From Ekhidna sp. (GTDB taxonomy: Bacteria > Bacteroidota > Bacteroidia > Cytophagales > Cyclobacteriaceae): a stretch of DNA of 12,353 nucleotides. Shown one piece after another: positions 1 through 8,600 of this stretch. Under the pieces are notes generated by a model. The model saw only the letters and a program-made list of their open reading frames with translations. It was not told where the DNA came from and did no database searches. Position 1 is the stretch's first letter, and each line of letters opens with the position of its first letter. The position numbers and the translations under genes were made by a program. Where the stretch lies: the NCBI GenBank assembly GCA_013214445.1, contig JABSPG010000065.1:1-12353 (forward strand). Reading direction: 5' to 3'.

Positions 1-807
1 TGGGATATCGAACGCTCAAACGGTGGTTCCTCACGAACAGTTGGACTTTCATGGGGTAGCCACAGTGAAGTAACGGATCCAGCAACTCTATTACTTACAC
101 ATTTTAACTCAGGTGCTAGCGAATGGGAGAATGTTGCAGCTACGGCTGCTGGGGATGCTAACAGCGGTACGATCACTTCTGATGCGCCATGGTCTACTTT
201 CAGCCCATTCACATTGGGTTCAAGTGATGAGGTAGCAAATCCGCTTCCAGTGGAATTGGTGTACTTCAATGGGCTTAGTCAAGAGGGTGATATCCTATTG
301 GAATGGCAGACTGCCACGGAGACAAATAATGACTTCTTTGAGATTGAAAGATCTTATGATGGTAAATCTTTTGAAGCGGTCGGCAGGGTGAAAGGAAATG
401 GAAATTCGTCTCAAGCCATTACCTATCAGTTTACGGACAGAAATGCAGAGTTTGGCGTGGTGTATTACCGACTGACTCAATACGATTTTGACGGCCAGTT
501 TGAAGTGTTCTCCATTATTGCAGTAAATAATGAACTGAAAATCGGAGGTCTAAGCTTGGTAGTATATCCAAATCCTGGCAGGTTGGGTGAAATTAATTAC
601 AACATTCTGACAAGCGATCAAAACGCTGAAGTAGAAATCACAGTGATAGACTTGGGAGGACAAGTATATATGAAGAATATACTTACCGGTAAACTATCTT
701 ATAGTGGTATTATAGAGTCTCAGTATAGCATGAGTGCTGGTATTTATTTCCTTTCCATAAAACAAGGAGATAAACTGACAAGACAGAAGTTCTATGTGAC
801 TGAATAA
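1..807 (+). CDS. C-terminal part of a secreted protein with T9SS type A sorting domain (5' truncated by window)
   Basis: The frame is open from the first base, so this is the 3' end of a longer gene (268 visible codons, stop TAA at 805-807). The first ATG or TTG in frame (for example TTG at 214) is not a plausible start because coding character continues upstream of it. Codons about 65-180 contain the 'WSTFSPF' and 'NPLPVEL' segments followed by an 'LEWQTATETNN..FEIERS.DG' fibronectin-like stretch. That combination is very common just before sorting signals in Bacteroidota exoproteins. Codons about 184-268 are the sorting domain itself: 'VYPNPG' near codon 188, a 'DLGGQVY' strand, and the closing 'SAGIYFLSIKQGDKLTRQKFYV'-like strands. 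By family knowledge this domain directs export through the type IX secretion system and attachment to, or release from, the cell surface. The catalytic or adhesive part lies outside the window, so the function is unknown. It converges on rsmE with a 4-base gap. Confidence 0.93.
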   Translation, partial: WDIERSNGGSSRTVGLSWGSHSEVTDPATLLLTHFNSGASEWENVAATAAGDANSGTITSDAPWSTFSPFTLGSSDEVANPLPVELVYFNGLSQEGDILLEWQTATETNNDFFEIERSYDGKSFEAVGRVKGNGNSSQAITYQFTDRNAEFGVVYYRLTQYDFDGQFEVFSIIAVNNELKIGGLSLVVYPNPGRLGEINYNILTSDQNAEVEITVIDLGGQVYMKNILTGKLSYSGIIESQYSMSAGIYFLSIKQGDKLTRQKFYVTE

Positions 808-811
808 GTCG

Positions 812-1510
812 CTAGAGAAAATTGTAAGAGTTCAATAGACAGCAGGCTACCAGGCCTGCTGTTTCTGTTCTTAGGGTGTTTTCGCCAAGAGACACAGGTC
901 GAAAACCGGAATCAAGCGCAAGAGTTATTTCCTCTTTTGAAAAATCTCCCTCAGGCCCTATGAGGATGATGGTATCGGTCTTCGGTTGAATTTCTGTAGT
1001 GATGTATGTATTCTTTTGATCTACATGGGCAATAAGCCTAGTTTGATGACTTACGTTTTTCATCAAATCATTGAAGGGGGTAAGCTCGCTGAGCTCCGGT
1101 AGAAAAGCATTCTTTGATTGCTTCATAGCACTTATGGCTTTTTTTTCGAGCCTATCAAGTCTGATCTTTCTTCGCTCGCTGTGATCGGTCTGAATAAGTG
1201 TAATCTTGTCTACACCTATTTCAACAAGTTTTTCTACCATCCACTCCATTCTGTCCATGTTTTTGGTGGGAGCTATGGCAAGATGGATTTTATATTCCCT
1301 TGGAGATTTCCTTTCTTCACTCAAAATATCAAAGGTGCATTTCTTCTTGTTTACCTCTGTTAATTGCGCAGTAAATTGGCTCCCTAGGCCATCAAAGATC
1401 ACTATTTCATCACCTTTCTGACGTCTCAGAACCTGCACGCAATGCTTCGATTCTTCCTCAGAAAGAAAATGATCGCCCTTTGAAATATTTTTCTGATAGA
1501 AGACTGACAT
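812..1510 (-). CDS. rsmE: 16S rRNA (uracil(1498)-N(3))-methyltransferase
   Basis: RsmE uses S-adenosylmethionine to methylate N3 of U1498 in helix 44 of 16S rRNA, a cytoplasmic ribosome-maturation step. The product is 232 residues, the usual family length. The N-terminal PUA-like part begins 'SVFYQKNI' and contains 'EEESKHCVQVLRRQKGDE'. The C-terminal SPOUT (trefoil knot) part carries the cofactor-binding signatures 'GPEGDF' (about residues 185-190) and 'LGENTLRTETA' (about 208-218). I chose the ATG at 1510-1508 because family members start within a few residues of this 'FY' motif. The frame extends upstream to a TTG at 1570, but the 20 extra residues do not look like family sequence. The gene is divergent from glnN and convergent with the T9SS cargo gene. 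The stop is TAG (814-812). Confidence 0.95.
   Translation of the reverse strand: MSVFYQKNISKGDHFLSEEESKHCVQVLRRQKGDEIVIFDGLGSQFTAQLTEVNKKKCTFDILSEERKSPREYKIHLAIAPTKNMDRMEWMVEKLVEIGVDKITLIQTDHSERRKIRLDRLEKKAISAMKQSKNAFLPELSELTPFNDLMKNVSHQTRLIAHVDQKNTYITTEIQPKTDTIILIGPEGDFSKEEITLALDSGFRPVSLGENTLRTETAGLVACCLLNSYNFL
839..872 (+). terminator. Probable intrinsic terminator of the T9SS cargo gene, inside the 3' end of rsmE
   Basis: A perfect 9-bp stem (ACAGCAGGC at 839-847 with GCCTGCTGT at 854-862) encloses a 6-base loop and is followed on the + strand by a T-rich tract (TTTCTGTTCTT). It starts 32 bases after the stop of the upstream + strand gene. The complementary strand encodes the C-terminal residues of RsmE, so the same bases serve two roles. 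The tail is interrupted by C and G, so termination may be incomplete. On the minus strand the hairpin is not followed by a T-run. Confidence 0.6.
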
Positions 1511-1607
1511 GAGGTTATTCGTTAGGTCAAAATGATAAGATTCTTGATATCCATTGATTCTTTGAGTCAAAAAGTGCTTAGGAATCTCCTTTTCCTGCGG
1601 ACTGAAT

Positions 1608-1615
1608 TAATTTTG
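1608..1615 (+). promoter_or_regulatory. Candidate -7 element upstream of glnN
   Basis: TAATTTTG matches the Bacteroidota -7 consensus TAnnTTTG exactly. It lies in the 133-base divergent spacer between rsmE and glnN, and would give a 5' leader of roughly 20 bases. No TTG or TTTG -33 element is visible at the expected spacing of about 19 bases, so this rests on the -7 motif alone. Confidence 0.35.
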
Positions 1616-1643
1616 AAATCAGACAGCATTGAAACAATAGACC

Positions 1644-3806
1644 ATGGCAAAACTCAGACATCAAGCGCTTAATTTAGTTCAAACGAGGGAAAAGGTAGAG
1701 GTAAAAGCTCCGTCCAAGAGAATTTCAGAGTACTTCGGAGAAATGGCCTTTACAAAAGCTCAAATGCAGGCTGCATTGTCGCCAGACATCTTCAAGAAAG
1801 TAACGCATTCCATTCGAAACCGAAGAAAGATTGACTTTGAGACAGCTGATGCTGTGGCTGTGGCAGTGAAGAATTGGGCGTTGGAGCGAGGGGTTACTCA
1901 TTACACCCATTGGTTTCAGCCTTTGACTGGTGCTACTGCGGAGAAGCATGACTCATTCTTTGATCCCGGAAAAGGCATAGAAAACTTCAAAGCAGAAGCT
2001 TTGGTACAGCAAGAACCTGACGCTTCATCATTCCCAAATGGAGGAATCAGAAGCACCTTCGAAGCAAGAGGTTATACAGCATGGGATCCGTCTTCTCCTA
2101 TTTTTATTTATGGGAAGACATTATGTATCCCAACAATTTTTGTTGCATATACTGGGGAAGCACTTGATTATAAGGCACCTTTGTTGAAGGCACTGGAAGC
2201 AGTTGACAAAGCAGCAGTAAAGGTTTGTCGCTTGTTTGATCGAAACGTCAATAAGGTTAACGCCTCGCTGGGTTGGGAGCAGGAGTATTTTGTGGTGGAC
2301 AAGGCGCTTTACAATGCCAGGCCTGATTTAGTGATGGGGGGTCGTACAGTATACGGTCATAATCCAGCAAGGGGTCAGCAGCTAGATGATCATTACTTTG
2401 GATCTATTCCCTCCAGAATCTATGATTTCATGAAGGACTATGAAATTGAAGCTCATAGGCTGGGAATCCCTTTGATGACCCGACATAATGAGGTGGCGCC
2501 TGGTCAATATGAAGCCGCTCCAATGTACGGTCCGGTCAATGAGACCACCGATCAGAATCAGTTGCTAAAAGATGTGATGGAGAAAGTGGCCAACAAGCAT
2601 AACCTGCGAGTGCTTTTCCATGAAAAGCCCTTCGCGGGATTGAACGGGAGCGGGAAGCACAATAACTGGTCTTTAGTGACAGATACCGGAGTGAATTTAT
2701 ATCAACCGAGCTCAAGTGCGAGAGACAATTTATTGTTTTTGACGTTCTTCGTGAATACCATAAAGGCCGTACACGATTATGCAGATTTACTGCGGTCCAG
2801 CATTGCCTCTGCAGGGAATGATTTTCGGCTTGGAGCCAATGAAGCCCCCCCGGCAATTATTTCGGTTTTCATAGGGTCTACGTTGACAAACGTGTTGGAA
2901 AAGTTAGAGCAATCAGGTGATGTCCTGGTGGAAAAAGGAGATAACCTTTACATGAAGTTAGGGATTGATCAGATTCCTCCCATCATACTGGATAATACCG
3001 ACAGAAACAGGACTTCTCCTTTCGCATTTACAGGAAACAAGTTTGAATTTAGGGCGGTAGGGTCTGATGCAAATGTGTCTGATCCAATGATGGTGCTCAA
3101 TACCATTATGGCTGAGCAGCTAACCAAATTCTATCAGCAAGTCGATAAACTGATGGAGCAAGGCCGAGAGAAGCGCCTCGCCATCATCGATGTACTTAGA
3201 GACTATATCAAAGCGTCCAGGTCGATACGATTTGAAGGAGACGGATATTCCGATGAGTGGGTATCTGAGGCAGCAAAGCGAAAGCTCTCCAACGAAAGAG
3301 AAACACCCAGAGCACTTGATTTCTCCGTCACGGATCAAGCAGTAGAGCTCTATGAAAAGCATAAGATCATGACAAAGGTTGAATTAGAAGCTCGGCACGA
3401 GATTCGACTGGATAACTACATCATGAAAGTGCAGATCGAGTCCAGGATGATGGCCGACCTTGCCAGCAATATGATCATTCCGACAGCCACTAAGTACCAA
3501 ACCAAGCTGATTGAAAATGCCAAAGGCTTGGTCGATCTGGGATTGCCGGCCGATGAGATAAAGAAAACGATAGAAGAAGTGTCCAAGCATATCAATAACG
3601 TTAGACGTCTGTCTCATGAAATGGTAGAAGAACGAAAGCGAATCAATAAAATTGATGATGCAAGAACAAAGGCTATCGAATATTGCGATCAAGTGAAGAA
3701 CAAGTACTTTGATGATCTTCGATACGCGGTTGATAAACTCGAACTATTGGTAGATGATGAAGATTGGCCGTTACCGAAATACCGAGAAATGCTTTTCTTA
3801 AGGTAA
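1644..3806 (+). CDS. glnN: Glutamine synthetase type III
   Basis: This enzyme makes glutamine from glutamate and ammonia with ATP, the entry step of nitrogen assimilation in the cytoplasm. The 720-residue length fits the long type III family (about 700-730 residues) and not types I or II (about 350-470). Family signatures are visible: the N-terminal 'YFGEMAF' segment near residue 30, 'TGATAEKHDSFFDP' at about 95-108, 'GWEQEYF' at 210-216 (metal-binding glutamates), 'HEKPFAGLNGSGKHNN' at about 326-341 (ATP/glutamate-binding core) and 'NRTSPFAFTGNKFEFR' at about 455-470. The C-terminal 200 residues are charged and helical, as expected for type III. The start at ATG 1644 fits family N-termini ('MAKLRHQAL'). 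There is no clear Shine-Dalgarno sequence, which is normal in this phylum. It appears to be a single-gene transcription unit, divergent from rsmE. Stop TAA. No anomaly seen. Confidence 0.97.
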   Translation: MAKLRHQALNLVQTREKVEVKAPSKRISEYFGEMAFTKAQMQAALSPDIFKKVTHSIRNRRKIDFETADAVAVAVKNWALERGVTHYTHWFQPLTGATAEKHDSFFDPGKGIENFKAEALVQQEPDASSFPNGGIRSTFEARGYTAWDPSSPIFIYGKTLCIPTIFVAYTGEALDYKAPLLKALEAVDKAAVKVCRLFDRNVNKVNASLGWEQEYFVVDKALYNARPDLVMGGRTVYGHNPARGQQLDDHYFGSIPSRIYDFMKDYEIEAHRLGIPLMTRHNEVAPGQYEAAPMYGPVNETTDQNQLLKDVMEKVANKHNLRVLFHEKPFAGLNGSGKHNNWSLVTDTGVNLYQPSSSARDNLLFLTFFVNTIKAVHDYADLLRSSIASAGNDFRLGANEAPPAIISVFIGSTLTNVLEKLEQSGDVLVEKGDNLYMKLGIDQIPPIILDNTDRNRTSPFAFTGNKFEFRAVGSDANVSDPMMVLNTIMAEQLTKFYQQVDKLMEQGREKRLAIIDVLRDYIKASRSIRFEGDGYSDEWVSEAAKRKLSNERETPRALDFSVTDQAVELYEKHKIMTKVELEARHEIRLDNYIMKVQIESRMMADLASNMIIPTATKYQTKLIENAKGLVDLGLPADEIKKTIEEVSKHINNVRRLSHEMVEERKRINKIDDARTKAIEYCDQVKNKYFDDLRYAVDKLELLVDDEDWPLPKYREMLFLR

Positions 3807-4084
3807 GTACAATTCTTTTATCACCATCTCAAAAGATTATCAAGTAACCATGAATGTAGGTGGGCTGAAATTGAAAGTTTGGTCAGCGGTGGTTATTGCC
3901 TAGCAGCTTTCAAATTTCTTGAATTTTTTGTTACTTCTCCTAAGGAAAAAGTAATTATAAAGCCGCTTTTGCTGCTAGAGGTACACTTTTCAGCATCTGA
4001 GCAAAACTCTCACTAGGTTTATTTAAGTGAGTATTTCATTGTGTGAAAGTTTAATTGGATATTAATAAAATGATACGAATTCGG

Positions 4085-4108
4085 AAGCTTCCAACTGGGA
4101 GCTTTTTT
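4085..4108 (+). terminator. Intrinsic terminator
   Basis: An 8-bp stem (AAGCTTCC at 4085-4092 with GGGAGCTT at 4097-4104, including one G-T wobble) has a 4-base loop AACT and runs into a six-T tract (4103-4108). It lies 278 bases beyond the glnN stop, so it either ends a long glnN 3' UTR or belongs to an unannotated short transcript. Confidence 0.8.
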
Positions 4109-4115
4109 ACTTTTG
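4108..4115 (+). promoter_or_regulatory. Candidate -7 element for the cyclophilin gene
   Basis: TACTTTTG matches the Bacteroidota -7 consensus TAnnTTTG and begins at the last T of the preceding terminator tract. It would give a leader of roughly 30 bases before the ATG at 4151. The -33 region would fall inside the terminator hairpin and shows no TTG, so support is limited. Confidence 0.3.
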
Positions 4116-4150
4116 TGATCGAAAGAAAATTTTGACATAACAGACAATAC

Positions 4151-4582
4151 ATGAAAACAGCAGAAATTCATACCAAAAAAGGCGTGATGAAGATTGAGTT
4201 CTTCGAAAAAGATGCTCCCAATACAGTGGATAACTTTGTTAAGCTAGCCAAAGATGGCTACTACGATGGACTGACTTTTCATCGGGTGATCCCAAACTTT
4301 GTGATCCAGGGTGGTTGCCCCAAAGGCGATGGAACTGGCGGACCAGGTTACCAAATAGATTGCGAACTGGATGGCGACAATCAGTATCACGATAGGGGAG
4401 TGCTGTCAATGGCACATGCAGGTAGAAACACCGGAGGCTCGCAGTTTTTCATTTGCCACAATAGGGAAGGAGTTGCTCACTTAGATCGAAATCATACAGT
4501 CTTTGGTAAGGTTGTTGAAGGTCTAGAAGTGATTGACGATATCCGAGAAGATGATGTAATGGAGAAGGTTGTTATTTCTTAA
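4151..4582 (+). CDS. Cyclophilin-type peptidyl-prolyl cis-trans isomerase
   Basis: Cyclophilins catalyse cis-trans isomerisation of X-Pro bonds and assist protein folding. The 143-residue product is a single compact cyclophilin domain of PpiB type. No signal peptide is visible, so it is probably cytoplasmic. The active-site motif 'FHRVIPNFVIQGG' is at residues 43-55, giving the catalytic arginine R45 plus F50 and Q53. 'GGSQFFI' at 95-101 and 'HLDRNHTVFG' at 110-119 complete the binding pocket. The position equivalent to the cyclosporin-contact tryptophan of human cyclophilin A appears to be H110, common in bacterial members, so drug sensitivity would be expected to be low (inference). The start ATG lacks a Shine-Dalgarno sequence. 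It is flanked by terminators on both sides, so probably monocistronic. The symbol ppiB would be reasonable, but paralogues are common in this phylum. Confidence 0.95.
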   Translation: MKTAEIHTKKGVMKIEFFEKDAPNTVDNFVKLAKDGYYDGLTFHRVIPNFVIQGGCPKGDGTGGPGYQIDCELDGDNQYHDRGVLSMAHAGRNTGGSQFFICHNREGVAHLDRNHTVFGKVVEGLEVIDDIREDDVMEKVVIS

Positions 4583-4609
4583 GTGAAAATAAGTTTTGAA
4601 AAAGTTTCA

Positions 4610-4638
4610 AAAGCCCACTTATGTGGGCTTTCTTTTTT
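4610..4638 (+). terminator. Strong intrinsic terminator after the cyclophilin gene
   Basis: A perfect 9-bp stem (AAAGCCCAC at 4610-4618 with GTGGGCTTT at 4623-4631) with loop TTAT is followed by C and six T. It starts 27 bases after the cyclophilin stop codon and separates this gene from the surface-protein module downstream. Confidence 0.92.
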
Positions 4639-4705
4639 ATTACTCTTTCTAAAAATTAGTTTTTTTTTGAAAAAATTTAAATTATGCAATCGTTTTCGTA
4701 ACTAC

Positions 4706-4736
4706 TTGATAAACTGAGAGAACCAAATATTATTTG
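4706..4736 (+). promoter_or_regulatory. Possible promoter of the beta-barrel/adhesin module
   Basis: TTG at 4706-4708 is followed after 19 bases by TATTATTTG (4728-4736). This is the Bacteroidota -33/-7 layout, except that the -7 box has one extra base relative to TAnnTTTG. It would leave a leader of about 125 bases before the ATG at 4868. A short inverted repeat (CGTGT at 4746-4750, ACACG at 4754-4758) lies just downstream, near the expected transcription start. Confidence 0.25.
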
Positions 4737-4867
4737 TATGTGAATCGTGTGATACACGTAGATCAATATAATCTTTTCACTTAGTCGCTACTTGCTTTCT
4801 ATTATCAGTTCTCCTACCTTTCAAATGCTTTTAGACAATTTGTTTACTAACCATTAAAACGATCATT

Positions 4868-5587
4868 ATGAAGAAACTTCTCATGGTTTCTCTAATGGTT
4901 CTTTGTTCAGCCACCACCATACTAGCACAGGAAGATTCTGGTGGATAAGTTCCGGACGGAGGACTGTTAATCGAAATCACCTCTTCACCATTCGGTAGGG
5001 ATGCGAATTCTTACTCAGAGAGTAGCAACTCCAAACTACTCAGTTTTGGCCAGTTCAGGGCAAGGTATGTTATCAATGAAAACTTGGTTCCCCGGTTAGG
5101 AATTTCTTTTTCAATAGATGACAACAAAGGGGGGTTATCATCCCCCGATGTTACTGAGACTGTCTTTCAGTACATGTTTACTCCGGGTTTGGAATACCAT
5201 TTTCTAAATGAAGGAGGATTCACTTCTTATATAGCACTCGATATTATCGTAGTTAGTCGATTTATGGAACGAATTAATTCGACTGGACGCGATGTAACAG
5301 GTGCCTTGGTAGATCCTGATGATTCTGCAAATCCATTAAATGATCCAAATGTGTCAATTCCTCTGTCCGATAGAGGGTTTTTTGGACTTGGCGGGTACCT
5401 CGCTTTTGGGGCAGATTATCATTTTAGCTCCAGGTTTTATGTCGGGGCAGAGATTGGGTTTCAGGCCATGACAGCCAAGACCTCAGATGTAGAGGTAAAT
5501 GGCAATGTCTTTCAGGAAGGATTTCGCTTCTTTGATGGAAGCTTGACTACCACAAACTCACTCAGGATAGGATTTCGATTATTTTAA
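4868..5587 (+). pseudogene. Outer-membrane beta-barrel protein, interrupted by an in-frame TAA at codon 27
   Basis: ATG at 4868 opens a typical lipid-export leader: 'MKKLL', a hydrophobic core, and 'ILA' then Q at about residues 18-21 as the likely signal-peptidase I site. Six codons later, TAA at 4946-4948 stops the frame. The same frame then runs open for a further 212 codons to the TAA at 5585-5587. Without the stop the protein would be 239 residues, a normal size for an eight- to twelve-strand barrel. Downstream of the stop, alternating amphipathic strands are visible ('GQFRARYVI', 'PRLGISFSI', 'FTPGLEYHF', 'FGLGGYLAFGADYHF', 'FYVGAEIGF'), and it ends 'SLRIGFRLF' with the C-terminal phenylalanine expected of a barrel-assembly signal. 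A start at the TTG 5084 is possible on paper but would lack the signal peptide and the first strands. Thirteen bases separate its stop from the next start, implying an operon with the giant gene. It may be a true pseudogene or a sequencing error. Confidence 0.85.
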
Positions 5588-5600
5588 TTAAGACTTTAGC

Positions 5601-8600
5601 ATGAAAAAATATTACAACACACTAAACCTAAAGGCAGCTTTGCTGGTCATGTTGGCTAGTTTTTTTGCTTTTAGCGTAAGCGCCCAGACCATTTCTGGAG
5701 CAGATAGCATACCAGAGCCTGGTATCAAATACATCGGTTTACGAGATGTCATTACAATCGATACAACAGGCACTTTTCCATCAAACACTACCTTTTACTT
5801 GCATACTGGTGGTAATGATGGTTTTGATGAAGATGATTTTATTGTTTCAACGGCAAGTTCCCTCGATACAGTCTTTATATGGAACTGGAGTTTAAATGAG
5901 GATAATGAAGATCTTTTCATTTCGGCAGTTCAGGGAGCAATTGGAGCACAAAGCTCTTTTGGTATTACATCGGGTAATGTATCTATTGACGGAAATGTTG
6001 GTTCTGATGCACCAACGAATGATGTTAATGGGGCATTTGGTTCTGAGTACGTGTTTGACTATGCCGGTCCTCGTACGCTATCCCTTGGTTCATTTGACGA
6101 ATTAGCTACTTCAAGCGAGGTTAAAATCAGTTTTGGAGTGGATCTTCGTGATTTGGATGCAAATCCAAATATTGATAACGGCTATGATTCTTTGGTCTTC
6201 GAGTATTCTGTAAATGATGGCAGTACATGGGTTAGGTTAGAGGACGATGATGACTCAATTTTCTTTGATGCTAGGTACCAGGGTGGAGCTGCAAATGCCT
6301 CTGCTGTTACATTGACTTTTACTATACCTGTTGAGGCTAAGACTGCTTCAGCAATTTTTAGAATTAGGCAAGGTACTCGAGGTAATTTCGAAGTGGATGA
6401 AAGTGCCTGGTATGTAAATGCTGATAATTTCACGGTTACCATAGGTACTGAAAATATCTTGGTAGATTCCTTTGATCCAGGTATAAACAGGGATGTTTCT
6501 TCACCGCAAACATCATTTAATTTTGTCCGAGATACTGCGGGTGGATCCAACTTCAGAGTTGGATATCCGGTAGAATTGGAAGCTACTTTAACAGGTATTG
6601 AGGATGCAGACGAGGATTATGAGTGGGCAGCAGTATTCCAAAGTAACGTAGATCTTGCTCGCTTCACATTGGATGGCGAAGTTGTCTCCTCTCCATCTTC
6701 TCAAGATAATGGCAATGAGAGCTTTACATACACCTTCGAAATAGAGGGAGATATTCCGAAGGACATTGATTACAACGAAGACTGGCGTGTGTTTTTTGTT
6801 GCTTTTAACGGAGATACAGCTTCACTTGGATCAAATAGAAATTTTCTGCTAAGCACCCGTCTGGGTACGATTACTGAAGGCTCTCAAGCAGGTTCAGGAG
6901 ATCCGATTTTATTTTCAGGCGATGAAGTTAGATCTGCTACGACGGAACCTCTTAGTCTTGAATCAGTATTAAATGCTGTTATTACCTTGGACATTGATAA
7001 AACTGATACAGACGAGCTCTATGATAGCGGCACTGAAATTGTTTTGGAGTATTCCTTGGATGGATTTGCTTCTGCTACGCAATTGATTGCTGAAGGGAGA
7101 ACTGTCGCTGCAATCAGCTTAAATGATACCATCGGTACCGGATTTGAACAAGAATTTAGGTTTGATATCGGTGCAATCTCGGACTTAACATCTCCTTCTG
7201 CTCAATTGAGAGTTAGGCAGTTGAGTAATAATGGTGAGGATTTAGAAGCCTGGAGCATTCAGTCGTGGGGTCTATCCTCGGAAGGTACTGCGGTAAACAA
7301 TAGTAATATAGTAGGTTACACCTCCACCACTATTAACATAGCCGGTCCAAAGATTGACCTTGATAACGTGAACGTTCCTACCGCTGGTATTTTTCCAGGA
7401 GATGAGGTGACCTTGACATACAGTATTCCAGAGGGAGTACTGCCAGATGGGTCCGTTATTACTGCTTTTATTAATACTGAAGGTGATTTTGATGATTCAG
7501 ACGTGGTGAATTATCAGGTTGGTACCTCTACGGAGCTAATGCTCGGCGATGGCAGTGAAAATAGTATAACCGTAACTGCTCCTGAACTAGGTGCTGGGTC
7601 TTATCGAATATTTCTGGAATCCAACGACCAATTGGTATTGTCAAATGATGTCGCCTTCCCGATCTCAGGATCTACACTTTCTATTACCGATATCAGATCA
7701 AATAACAATACGACTGATAATGGCGTAGACATATTCTATCCAGGGGATGATCTGACGGTAGATTATGAATTTAGTTCTGCCTCAGGTGTTCCTACTGGTG
7801 AGACGCTTTCCTTAGAGTATCTAGATTACAGTACAACTCCTGAAGAGTATGTGTCATTTGCAACAATTACGCTTACTACTGATCGTACGGGCTCAATCAC
7901 AGGAACTTTCCCTACAGCCGTAAATTTCGATAACAATAATGGTTCAAATGCCACCATCAGAATCATTGCCGGAAATGGAGTAGTCGCTGGGTCAAATTTT
8001 GAATTTGTTCAATACGATTCCAACAATGATGGAAGCTTGAATGCAGATATCGATGGCGATCTTGATAACAACTCAGGAACTTCCGCGGATTTGAATGACA
8101 TGAACTTATTTCAAATTTTTGATGAGGATTTGATTGAAGGTAATAATACTACCGAGTTTGATGCAAATGGTAATGGAGGCCAAACCAACCAACTGAATAA
8201 TTTCATAGGAGCTGGAGAACGTAGTATAACTACTTTACCGTTTGATGTAGCATTTGGAGGTACAGTAGAAATAATACTTAGTGAAGTTTCGTCATCAGGT
8301 ACAGCGCAGACTGTCACACTCTCAGGTTCTGTGGGTGGAAGTGATTTTTCAGAAATTGCAACGCTAGATATATTTTCAAGCGACGATCCCTCTTTCTCAG
8401 AGAGTATCCCCAGTGAGTTAATTGGAGAAGATGTTCGATTAAAGGTATCATACAATGAAGATGGTGCCGCGGGTGAGTTTGAAAATGAAATTGAGATTGT
8501 AAATATTACGCTGGAGATAATAGGTACCTCAGGTGCATTTACTTCTGCAGCCACATTAGAAACATCAGGTTTTGCTATTGATATTAGGAGACCAAGGGTT

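Larger units (their letters stand above)
3807..4150. other. 344-base intergenic region between glnN and the cyclophilin gene
   Basis: No convincing gene is present. A weak AT-only hairpin (TTCAA at 3909-3913 with TTGAA at 3919-3923, followed by six T) may be a poor terminator for glnN. A 6-bp inverted repeat (CTCACT at 4009-4014 with AGTGAG at 4026-4031) has no T-tract. The strong terminator at 4085-4108 and a candidate promoter at 4108-4115 occupy the 3' part. The middle (about 3930-4080) is AT-rich and unexplained. It could be a long 3' UTR of glnN or a small RNA using the 4085 terminator. Confidence 0.6.

Noticed and set aside
1511..1570. Extended rsmE start at the TTG at 1570
   Set aside because: The 20 extra residues do not fit the family N-terminus. 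The ATG at 1510 places the 'FY' motif at the normal position.
3850..3903. 17-codon ORF downstream of glnN
   Set aside because: It is too short, has no ribosome binding signal, and there is no sign of conservation that can be judged from this sequence.
5084..5587. A 167-residue gene starting at TTG 5084
   Set aside because: The same frame extends upstream to a signal-peptide-bearing ATG at 4868, broken only by one TAA, so TTG 5084 is an internal leucine codon and not a real start.
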